Positions 1 to 6,681 of a DNA stretch of 11,567 nt are shown in pieces. The notes under the pieces are model-generated. The model saw nothing but the letters and a program-made list of their open reading frames with translations. It did no database searches and was not told where the DNA came from. Both the position numbers and the translations under genes were made by a program. Each line of letters starts with the position of its first letter. The stretch's first letter is position 1. Source of the stretch: Deltaproteobacteria bacterium CG_4_8_14_3_um_filter_43_13 (GTDB taxonomy: Bacteria; Desulfobacterota; UBA8473); assembly GCA_002782605.1 (NCBI GenBank), contig PFIF01000018.1, forward strand, positions 1 through 11,567, given 5' to 3'.

Positions 1-1
1 C

Positions 2-41
2 ATGAACCATGAACCATAGTATGTCACCGAATTTATGAACC
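2..41. repeat. Three copies of heptamer ATGAACC
   Basis: ATGAACC occurs at 2-8, 9-15 (adjacent tandem copies) and 35-41, in the non-coding edge of the window just past the stop codon of the metallo-beta-lactamase-fold gene. The complementary theme GGTTCA recurs in the inverted repeat near 10094-10181. It looks like the edge of an intergenic repeat that continues outside the window. No function is assigned. Confidence 0.5.
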
Positions 42-48
42 AGAGCGC

Positions 49-1023
49 TTAGAAACAAAAAGTCGTCCCCACGCTGTTTAACCGAAACTGCGTTGTAAAC
101 CTACTTGCAATCCAGTTTATAGCTACCCAACAGGTACAATGCATAGGAACGATTACTGATGGATTTATCTTTTCTAGTTCGTGGACTGTTTTCTCAGTAA
201 GCAGTATGAACTCAGGGCCTGTTAAATGGAACCCCCCCATTATAGCATAGACTGTATCAACCCCTGTAATTTTTTTTGCATACTTAACAGTATTGATTAT
301 TCCAGAATGGGCGCAGCCTGTTATAATGACCAACCCCTTCCCTTTTATGTTCATTACTAATCCATGATCATCCATGAGCGAGTCAGGCTCAAATTTCCCT
401 TCCCGTTCAATGATAGCCCCGGGCATTCCTTTTTCGAAGTCAGTGACTCGTTCCACCTCTCCCAGAGAAAAGACCAGCCCTGAGGCAAGGGAATGGGGAT
501 TCCTTGTTTTCACCACTTTTACACCTGTCTTTTGAATGGTTGACTCCTTTAAAACAGGCATTTCTATTTTGGCTCCTGTAGGTAAGGATAGGGCCCGTGG
601 TAAGAAGGCATCTGGGTGGATAATCAGTGAAACACCATGGGAAGCCATTATCTCCAGTACATCGGGCAACGCCCCAAAATGATCCATGTGACCATGGCTT
701 ATCACTACTGCCTCTATTTCGGAAGTATCCACCCCTAACATCTCTATATTATGGGGTACTCCTACTTTTGACCAGCCCGCATCGAGTAGTACGCTGTAGT
801 GCTTTTCATTCTTGAAGATTTTGACCAACAAGCAAAGACCGTGTTCTGCCAGGAGTGCATCAGACGGTATCCTCCCTTCAACTGCCGGAGGTGCCCTCTT
901 TATCATTTCGGAAGGGGGCTCACTCATTGGAAGGGTATGATCTGAATAGTTGTCTATAACTGCGGTGATTTCAACCCTGTCTGCTTCTTTTATTTGGACA
1001 GTGGGATTTCGTTCTTCACTCAT
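49..1023 (-). CDS. Metallo-beta-lactamase-fold hydrolase, DHPA-synthase-like (COG1237 type)
   Basis: A 324-residue cytoplasmic protein with no signal peptide. The metal-binding motif HGHMDH lies at residues 110-115. Further family ligand regions are GCAHSG (236-241), GGFH (263-266) and PMHC (293-296). This order is typical of the COG1237 group, which includes the archaeal dihydropterin-aminobenzene-phosphate synthase. The C-terminal LNSVGTTF block is the usual family end, so the gene appears complete. One position is unusual: HCTCW near 295-299, where I expect HCTGW. The ATG at 1023 is preceded by a near-perfect ribosome binding site, AAAGGAGG, 9 bases upstream. It follows the Nudix gene by 67 bases in the same direction. 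Members without genetic evidence are best called MBL-fold hydrolases; the true substrate is unknown. Confidence 0.9.
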   Translation of the reverse strand: MSEERNPTVQIKEADRVEITAVIDNYSDHTLPMSEPPSEMIKRAPPAVEGRIPSDALLAEHGLCLLVKIFKNEKHYSVLLDAGWSKVGVPHNIEMLGVDTSEIEAVVISHGHMDHFGALPDVLEIMASHGVSLIIHPDAFLPRALSLPTGAKIEMPVLKESTIQKTGVKVVKTRNPHSLASGLVFSLGEVERVTDFEKGMPGAIIEREGKFEPDSLMDDHGLVMNIKGKGLVIITGCAHSGIINTVKYAKKITGVDTVYAIMGGFHLTGPEFILLTEKTVHELEKINPSVIVPMHCTCWVAINWIASRFTTQFRLNSVGTTFCF

Positions 1024-1090
1024 GTTGCGATTCCTCCTTTCGTACGGAATTGAAAACCCTTGTATTTTTCGCGTTATCCCCCCCCTTTAT

Positions 1091-1657
1091 CTATCCCAAT
1101 TTCTTCTGAAGCTTCTCATTCTGTCTGCTCGGTCGTTTCATTCTCTTGAATTCTTCTATTAATCTTTCATGAGAGGAAAATGGGATAGGAGGAAGGTCAT
1201 TTATATCAAAATACTTGACATCTGAGGCATCATCTCCTGGCTTTAACACGCCATCAAAAGTCTCTATCCAATATCCAATAACAATGATCGATTTACCCCA
1301 GAATTGGCTGAGTTGATAGGAGACACCTACCAATTCTTTCACTCTTCCCTTCAATCCAGTTTCCTCTTTCAGTTCTCTCGAAGCCGCTTCCTCTAGCTCT
1401 TCATCTGTCTCTATGAAACCACCGGGCAGTGCCCACTTCCCTTGGGCAGGTTCCACCGATCGCTTGACCATCAGTAATTTGTTGTCCTCTTCTTCTACTA
1501 AGGCAGCAACGGCAGGGAGAGGATTTTCGTAAAGTATTTCTTTGCAATAGCCACAATACAGGCGCTTTCTGCCTTGCCGGTATATGTCCTCACCCCTCCT
1601 CCCACAATATGGGCAAAATCTCTTTTCCCTCAAGTTAATACTACTCCGACAATTCAT
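1091..1657 (-). CDS. Nudix hydrolase with N-terminal zinc ribbon
   Basis: About 188 residues. A zinc ribbon comes first (Cys15, Cys18, Cys35, Cys38), then a Nudix domain whose box runs from about residue 80 to 102 and matches the G-x5-E-x7-REUxEExGU pattern exactly (RELKEETGL at its end). Such zinc-ribbon Nudix proteins hydrolyse nucleoside-diphosphate-linked compounds; NADH pyrophosphatase and ADP-ribose pyrophosphatase relatives share this arrangement, but the substrate is unknown here. The start is uncertain. The ATG at 1657 and residues 1-8 lie inside an inserted repeat element and have no good ribosome binding site. A TTG at 1633, just beyond the element, has GGAG 10 bases upstream, within the element's terminal repeat, and would begin the protein at Leu9, still ahead of the zinc ribbon. 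Confidence 0.88.
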   Translation of the reverse strand: MNCRSSINLREKRFCPYCGRRGEDIYRQGRKRLYCGYCKEILYENPLPAVAALVEEEDNKLLMVKRSVEPAQGKWALPGGFIETDEELEEAASRELKEETGLKGRVKELVGVSYQLSQFWGKSIIVIGYWIETFDGVLKPGDDASDVKYFDINDLPPIPFSSHERLIEEFKRMKRPSRQNEKLQKKLG

Positions 1658-1773
1658 GTTTTATGTCATTCTGAACGACCAAAGGGAGTGAAGAATCTTC
1701 CCTCCAGGGTCTCATTTGTGAGATTCCTCGTCGCTGCGCTCCTCGGAATGACAATGTGTCGGAGTAGTATTAA
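1635..1773. mobile_element. MITE-like palindromic element at the DUF89-Nudix junction
   Basis: A 17-base perfect inverted repeat, TTAATACTACTCCGACA at 1635-1651 and its complement at 1757-1773, bounds 139 bp. Allowing one mismatch extends the arms to 20 bases (1632-1651, 1757-1776). Inside, a second imperfect palindrome pairs gtcattctga (1665-1674) with tcggaatgac (1743-1752) and gaagaatct (1690-1698) with agattcctc (1721-1729). No transposase is encoded, as expected for a non-autonomous element. Both ends begin with TTAA, so a TTAA or TA target duplication cannot be told from the arm itself. The inner palindrome translates to a tail of the IPRSAATRNL type, a phrase I recognise from many bacterial proteins overrun by related repeats. 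Confidence 0.8.
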
Positions 1774-2634
1774 GTTCCTTACGCTATTGCTTTTTAAGAT
1801 AGTATCGCCCACATTTACTCCAAGGTCTCTTGCTACCACAGGACATTTTGCCTTTAGGAGAAAGAATATCCCTTCGTGTTCACTCAGGGATTCATAATTT
1901 CCCTGTCCCTTGGCAATGACCATGTCTGCCTTAGAAAAAAGTTTGCGAACCTCTGGAGAGCATTGCGATAGGATAGTGGCCGGGGCATCGGAACCATTGG
2001 AGATAACCCTTACTAATTCTTTCATGCCGACGAATTCAGCATCTTCTATGGTAGCATCATTGATGACAGGATTTCCTCTCACAACAAAGACTATCTCCAC
2101 ATCCTTTAGCATCTTTATTTCTTCTATCAGGATTTTATCAAAGACTATCTCTCCGGCATTGTCACCCAGATAGAGAAGGAATTTGGAATGCATCAAAGTC
2201 TCTTTGAATTCATCATAATTGTTAATAATCAGATTGGAAGAAAAGGCAGTGTGGATAGAGTCTTCGAGGTTTTTTACATCATTTTGAACCCCTAAATCTA
2301 TTATGTTCCCTGCAATAGCCATCTTTACAGCACTCAGTAGGCGATCATCAGAGTTAGCTATGATATCTTTTATAACGGGATATGAATTCAGCATAATCTG
2401 GTTGTGTATCTTCTTAGTCTCCCTATACGGATCTGGATTCCCTGTAATGTCTTTGACCAATCCATGGACTACCTGGGCAATCTCTGGAGGAGTAGCATTA
2501 AAGGAGAGTTTAGGAAGCCGTTCCATCACCGAATCCAGAACCTTTCTTTGAACCTGTTTATCTTCTGTGGCCATTCTCGAGGCTTCCAGGGCCTGTCTTA
2601 GAAAACAGGGCAGGCAGTCCAGATAGGTTTTCAT
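1666..2634 (-). CDS. DUF89 (ARMT1-like) metal-dependent phosphatase family protein with repeat-derived tail
   Basis: A 322-residue protein. The N-terminal CLPC (Cys7, Cys10) marks the prokaryotic CxxC branch of DUF89. The core metal-site motif GDNAGE lies at 157-162, followed by NGSDAP (213-218), AKGQGN (241-246) and the terminal block VVARDLGVNVGD (266-277). DUF89 proteins studied elsewhere are metal-dependent phosphatases thought to clear damaged phosphometabolites; the substrate here is unknown. Codon 288 starts exactly at the edge of the inserted repeat, so residues 288-322 and the TGA stop are encoded by the element rather than by the ancestral gene. The family domain is nonetheless complete by about residue 280, so activity may survive. 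The ATG at 2634 has GGGAGG about 9 bases upstream. It follows the membrane-protein gene by 27 bases. Confidence 0.88.
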   Translation of the reverse strand: MKTYLDCLPCFLRQALEASRMATEDKQVQRKVLDSVMERLPKLSFNATPPEIAQVVHGLVKDITGNPDPYRETKKIHNQIMLNSYPVIKDIIANSDDRLLSAVKMAIAGNIIDLGVQNDVKNLEDSIHTAFSSNLIINNYDEFKETLMHSKFLLYLGDNAGEIVFDKILIEEIKMLKDVEIVFVVRGNPVINDATIEDAEFVGMKELVRVISNGSDAPATILSQCSPEVRKLFSKADMVIAKGQGNYESLSEHEGIFFLLKAKCPVVARDLGVNVGDTILKSNSVRNLILLRHIVIPRSAATRNLTNETLEGRFFTPFGRSE

Positions 2635-2661
2635 AAATCTTGACCTCCCAGGCTCACATAA

Positions 2662-3152
2662 CTACTGCTTGTGCTTACTCTCTTCAATTCTAGCTTCTTC
2701 TCCAGTTAAAAGCAAAGGAAAGATAATATCGCTGGTACAACAGGGGATTATCACCGCCAATATCATGTATACAAAGACCATGCCTATCACAGGGACCCAC
2801 TCAGTTAGCCCGAAAGAGACGAGATAGAGGATAGATGCCATACTGCTTATTAAGATATGGGCGGAATGGGAAAAGATTGTACTCTTCCTAACCTCTGGCA
2901 CCAATAATCCAATCAATATACCCACGGCAGTAAAGGTTAAGATGATCTGTGGGTGTTCCACTATACAGATATGCCAGTGCATTTTAATGCCGAGGAGCTT
3001 GCCAGAATAGTATGGCATTACTATATCACTTATGCCACAGATTCCCACTGCACCGATAAGCCAACTACTATGGCCTTTACAAGTTTCCTCTCATACCTCC
3101 AGAACATGGCAGTGGTTGCCATGGAGCTGAAGATTTTATTTCTGATCAACAT
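2662..3152 (-). CDS. Small membrane protein of unknown function, frame broken near its first helix
   Basis: From 3048 (GTG) to 2662 there is a 128-residue frame with three clear hydrophobic helices and a Lys/Glu-rich tail. Upstream, an ATG at 3152 preceded by a textbook AGGAGG with 7-base spacing opens another frame, which ends at a TAA at 3032-3030. That frame reads a charged amphipathic start and then KAIVV, while the downstream frame, extended upstream past the GTG, reads WLIGAVGICGISD. Joined near 3055-3075 they form one continuous first transmembrane helix, giving a protein of about 163 residues with four helices. A one-base deletion in DNA or assembly explains this. His-rich HWH, a CC pair and Glu/Asp occur in loops, but I recognise no family. 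The 197 bases upstream hold only weak short hairpins. Confidence 0.65.
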
Positions 3153-3349
3153 TACCTTGCCTCCTCAAAATACCTCTAAACATCAAAGAACGTATCCTTA
3201 TCACCATTGCCCGATTCATGTCTCGATAGAGCTTCCCACATTCCCCAAAAGTATTCTATCATTACGATAGCAATAGCGACAAAGCAACCTTATTGGTCTT
3301 TTCATCTTTTGGCGAATGGCAAAAGGCTAAGGGACTTATTCCTCTGCTG

Positions 3350-4690
3350 CTACATTTTTTTCATAAGCTGATTGGCAGCGACCAGAAGCGGGTCCCATAC
3401 GGGGCTAAAAGGTGGTGCGTAGGCGAAGTCGACCTGTGAAAACTGAGCAACCGTCATTTTGGCGTGAAGGGCAGCAACAACGGCATTAATACGATGGGCA
3501 GCCCCCTCCGTGGAAACGATCTGTGCACCAAGGAGTCTTCCTGTTTTCCTATCCGCCACCATTTGTGTCCATATGGGTGCACTGTCCGGGTGGGCATGTG
3601 CTCGTGTGGATGCTTTTATCACGCTCTCTACCGGATCAAAACCCGCATTCTCAGCCTCTTCCATGTTCAAACCTGACTGGGCAACCTGAAGGTCAAAGAC
3701 CTTGAATACAGAGGTTCCTGCGACACCATCCAGGATGCTTTCTCTCCCTGTTATGTTATCAGCCGCTGCCCATCCTGACCGATTAGCCCGAAGGGCCAGA
3801 GGTATCCATACCTTTTGGCCTGTGACCACATGATAGGCATCAGCACAATCTCCTGCTGCATATATGTCTGCATTGGATGTTCGCATATGGCGATCTACAG
3901 AAATTGATTGAGAAGGACCCAGCTCCAATCCGGCCTCCTCAGCAAGGTAAGAAGCTGGACGGACCCCTATGGCAACAAGTATTATCTGGGCATCAAACGC
4001 AGCATCTTTTGCGACAATCCTTAACCCATTCTGAGATTTTTCTATCTTTTCCACCTCAACACCAGTATAAACTTCAACCCTATGGGTATCAAGCTCCTTT
4101 TGAACTCGCTCGGCCATTATTCCATTCATCCAGGGCATAAAACGGGGGCGTGGTTTTGCCATTGACACCTCAATACCCCTCGATTTCAATGATTCTGCCA
4201 TCTCAAGGGCGATATACCCCATCCCTATTATGATCGCCTTCTTTACCCCTTGAACCCTCAGGTATTCCTTGATCCGCCTGCCGTCGTCAAGGCTCTTAAG
4301 AACCATTACCCCAGGCAAGTCAAATCCAGGAAGGTCGGGCCGGATCGGTATTGCGCCTGTTGCAATGAGTAGTTTGTCATAATCGAAGCTAAAGGCATTG
4401 CCTTTTGTATCTATACCGTTTACCCGCTTGTTGGCAGGCTCGATCATATCTACCCTGTGTCCTGTACGCAGATCTATCCCCTGTTTTTCCCTGAATACAT
4501 CGGCCCGCCTCACTACCAGCTCCTCGATAGGCCGGTTTGGATCGGCAATATTATAGGGCATACCACAGGCACTGTAGGAGACATCCTTAGTTTTTTCCAA
4601 AACAAGTACATCGAGGTTTGGATCATTACGCTTGGCCCTGCTGGCAGCACTCATTCCCGCTGCATCTGCACCTATTATGACAAGTCTCAC
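3350..4690 (-). CDS. CoA-disulfide reductase/NADH oxidase-like FAD oxidoreductase (cysteine form)
   Basis: A 446-residue class of pyridine-nucleotide disulfide oxidoreductase with a single active cysteine. The FAD-binding segment IIGADAAG is at 5-12, SACGMPY with the expected redox Cys42 at 40-46, the TGAIP strand at 111-115, the NAD(P)H-binding IIIGMGYIALE at 153-163, the second FAD contact AAGDCAD at 278-284, and a C-terminal dimerisation domain ending in YAPPFSPVWDP (424-434). That last segment is the hallmark of CoA-disulfide reductases, where a tyrosine from the partner subunit faces the cysteine. Family members reduce CoA disulfide, oxygen or polysulfide with NAD(P)H; which applies cannot be read here. 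The start is GTG at 4690 with AGG about 9 bases upstream. It lies directly downstream of the broken MBL-fold gene. Confidence 0.9.
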   Translation of the reverse strand: MRLVIIGADAAGMSAASRAKRNDPNLDVLVLEKTKDVSYSACGMPYNIADPNRPIEELVVRRADVFREKQGIDLRTGHRVDMIEPANKRVNGIDTKGNAFSFDYDKLLIATGAIPIRPDLPGFDLPGVMVLKSLDDGRRIKEYLRVQGVKKAIIIGMGYIALEMAESLKSRGIEVSMAKPRPRFMPWMNGIMAERVQKELDTHRVEVYTGVEVEKIEKSQNGLRIVAKDAAFDAQIILVAIGVRPASYLAEEAGLELGPSQSISVDRHMRTSNADIYAAGDCADAYHVVTGQKVWIPLALRANRSGWAAADNITGRESILDGVAGTSVFKVFDLQVAQSGLNMEEAENAGFDPVESVIKASTRAHAHPDSAPIWTQMVADRKTGRLLGAQIVSTEGAAHRINAVVAALHAKMTVAQFSQVDFAYAPPFSPVWDPLLVAANQLMKKM

Positions 4691-4712
4691 AGAGAATTAC
4701 CTGTCCTGAGAG

Positions 4713-5104
4713 TTATTCTTTAATGGTTATCTCTTTTCCGACACCACACTTGATATAATTATTATTATAGTGCTTCTTAAATACCAGAATTGAACCATCC
4801 CCGCCAGTGTCAAATAAGATGGCCTTTTGGGGAAGTTTCAACACACTTAAAAACCCCAGGCGGTCTTCAGCCTTTTATCATAGGTATTATTGTCATAAAC
4901 AACAAAGATGTCCGTGAAGTCGATACATTCCAAATTTTTCCTTTCGGAAAAACTCCACTCAATCTCAGGAGAAGATGCTTCATTTCCCCGGGGGTCCATA
5001 CCCCTCGTCTTTTGTATACCAATGATTAAAGGTATTAGCAATGACAAAACTATTAGTTTTTTAGCTATCGCTGCCACTTGAACCATTGGGGTCTTGGGAA
5101 TCAC
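4713..5104 (-). pseudogene. Remnant of a secreted MBL-fold hydrolase: frameshift plus internal deletion
   Basis: The frame from 5104 begins with a hydrophobic signal-like segment (KKLIVLSLLIPLIIG), then YDNNTYDKRLKTAWGF, the usual first strand of secreted MBL-fold proteins, and meets TAA at 4849-4847. The stop falls at a run of five T (minus strand, 4853-4849). One extra base there would continue into LPQKAILFDTGGDGSIL, the next conserved block. That frame then jumps to VFKKHYNNNYIKCGVGKEI and ends with TAA at 4713. The last block resembles the extreme C-terminus of the same family, which normally lies some 170 or more residues further on. The HxHxDH catalytic core is absent. The gene therefore carries an internal deletion near 4775-4795 as well as the frameshift. 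The short ORF alone should not be annotated as a small secreted protein. Confidence 0.72.
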
Positions 5105-5131
5105 ATCACATATTTAGGGTCATTTTAATTG

Positions 5132-6487
5132 CTACTTTCTTAACTTCTGTAGTGCCTGTTCCGCAGCGATTGTAATAGGTTCAAGGCTCGGTTCAGAGGA
5201 ACAGTCAGGATTCCCGGCACAAATCAGGGTGGTCATCTCAGGGATTGTTTTTTCACCTAAAATCAAGGCATTAATTGTGTCGATCTCCTTTACAGGTGAG
5301 TCACTATCACTGATGATCTGTCCACCTATTATCCTTTGAGTCTCCTTATCAAAGACAAGCTTTAGCGTCCACGGTTTTACACCTGGTATCATCCCGTGTT
5401 TACTTCTGGAATTGACCATAACACTGATAGTTTCAAACCCCTCATTCTGTGCCAGTTCCTCTGTCAATCCCGTAGCAGCAATATATTTATCAAAAACCCT
5501 GACCATAGAGTTGTTTAATATACCTTGAAACTCAATTTCATACCCTGCCAGTCTTTTGGCTGCAAGACGCCCTTGAATAACTGCAGAGCCGCGGAGTTGA
5601 GAAGGTGCAGGGTTTTTTGTTACAAAATGAATTTTTTCTACACAGTCTCCACCCGCAAGGACATCAGGGTTTGATGTTTCAAGGAATTTATTCACCTTTA
5701 TACCAAATCTGCCAAGTTCCAGATTCATATCTTTTGCCAGTTCCAGATTAGGCCTTGTGCCCACAGAAAGCATGACCATATCGGCATCAACTTTCTCGCC
5801 GGTCTCAAGCTCCACAGTAGAAACACTTTCGTTCTCGCTCAATATTCTTTTCACCTTATGACCCATCATCATGCGGAAACCCTTTTCAACCAGATATTCC
5901 TGTATCTTGACCGCCATCTCCGCATCGAGCATGATGGGTAGCGGATGTCCTAAAAGCTCAATTACTGTTACATTGTAATAATCTGGTTTTGTCTGTGAAA
6001 GAAGTGTGGCCAATTCGAGATTTATAAATCCGGCTCCTATAAAGACCAGATTCCTGGCCCTTCGTTCCTCCAGAAAGCGTTTGATTTTTTCCGCATCGGG
6101 TGTGGTCCTTAAGGTAAAGACCCCATCAAGGTCAACCCCTTCCATTGAAGGTATCATGGGGCTTGCGCCGGTTCCCAGGATTATCTTGTCGTAGGGGATG
6201 GTGCGGCCATCTGATAACTCGACCATCTTTTTCTCTGTATCCACGTGGGTTACCCTTGCTATAATGCTGGTTATGCCTGCATTTTCAAACATCGTAGGGG
6301 GATTTGTGATAGAATCAACTGTAGCCAGACCGGCCACTACATGGGGCAGAGCTCATCTAACGATGAAACGTTCTTCGTCCCTAGTAATAGTTATATCTAC
6401 ATCCGTCATAAGTCTCTTTGCCAGCATGGCAGCAGGACCACCAACACCACCACAACCGACAATAACCAGTTTTTCATTGTCTTTCAT
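5132..6487 (-). CDS. Selenocysteine-containing FAD/NAD(P)-dependent oxidoreductase, CoA-disulfide-reductase fold (predicted)
   Basis: Read from ATG 6487 with TGA 6355-6353 as selenocysteine, the protein has 451 residues, a normal family length. Visible parts are IVGCGGVGG FAD motif (9-17), RUALP with Sec45 (44-48), GTGASP (105-110), NAD(P)H-binding IGAGFIN (150-156), AGGDC (278-282) and a C-terminal dimerisation domain. Sec45 sits where the neighbouring paralogue has its redox Cys42. Homology to the fold continues on both sides of the TGA, and the frame is otherwise open. The start has AAAGGAG about 8 bases upstream. A bSECIS-like hairpin follows the TGA. Where paralogues have the YAPPFSPVWDP segment, this protein has Cys423 and Cys429, possible resolving thiols. 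Five other genes here end with TGA, so the code is standard. The alternative is a nonsense mutation. The substrate is unknown. Confidence 0.85.
6320..6341 (-). promoter_or_regulatory. Bacterial SECIS-like hairpin
   Basis: On the minus strand, TGTAG (6341-6337) pairs with CTACA (6324-6320). A TGG bulge (6336-6334) follows, then CC (6333-6332) pairs with GG (6326-6325), leaving the five-base loop GGTCT (6331-6327). The loop starts 21 bases after the in-frame TGA at 6355-6353, inside the spacing known for bacterial SECIS elements. The loop sequence and a bulged U just below the upper stem match the SelB-binding features of the E. coli fdhF element. The upper stem is short (2 bp), so folding should be tested with aligned homologues. 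Confidence 0.72.
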
Positions 6488-6558
6488 GATTTACTCTCCT
6501 TTGTAGAGTTTATGCCTATGCCTATTTCTTGAGTCAGAAACCAGTGTATTCCAAGACT

Positions 6559-6598
6559 GATGGCTTTGTAAAAAGTCCATCTGCGGCGTTGCGCTGCA
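6559..6598. repeat. Two adjacent small hairpins, probable interspersed repeat
   Basis: In the 194-base gap between the true end of the activase gene and the selenoprotein gene, gatgg (6559-6563) and ccatc (6577-6581) flank an A/T-rich centre. Directly next to it, tgcggcg (6582-6588) and cgctgca (6592-6598) form a 7-bp stem with one wobble pair and a 3-base loop. On the minus strand the second hairpin is followed eight bases later by five T, so it might also end transcription of the activase. The combination resembles intergenic repeats of anaerobic Proteobacteria, but only one copy is visible here. Confidence 0.4.
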
Positions 6599-6681
6599 TC
6601 CTTTAGAAAAGGAGACTTTCATTAGTTCCGCCCTTTGATTAACTGCATTTGCCCCGCTAGAAACCATGTTTCCAATGGGGA

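Noticed and set aside
2..41. CRISPR or direct-repeat array from ATGAACC copies
   Set aside because: Units are only seven bases, without regular spacers.
627..4723. Plus-strand reading frames of 60-107 codons
   Set aside because: They lie opposite clear minus-strand genes, have no recognisable motifs, and look like shadows.
4847..4853. Programmed frameshift in the MBL-fold gene
   Set aside because: The rescued frame still lacks the active site because of the deletion, so recoding would not produce a functional enzyme.
4847..5104. 85-residue small secreted protein
   Set aside because: Its conserved strand and the blocks that follow in other frames show it is the first piece of a broken MBL-fold gene.
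5132..6337. Treating the flavoenzyme as a 401-residue protein starting at GTG 6337
   Set aside because: It would lack the N-terminal FAD-binding motif and active site, has no ribosome binding site there, and upstream sequence continues the family across the TGA.
6353..6355. TGA read as tryptophan through an altered genetic code
   Set aside because: Deformylase, thioredoxin, the DGC protein, the CPFYPC protein and the DUF89 protein all end at TGA, so TGA is a normal stop here.
6491..6681. C-terminal extension of the activase (tail with MDFLQSHQ)
   Set aside because: It exists only because of the eight-G shift; the seven-G frame restores the family ending, and the tail is translated intergenic repeat.
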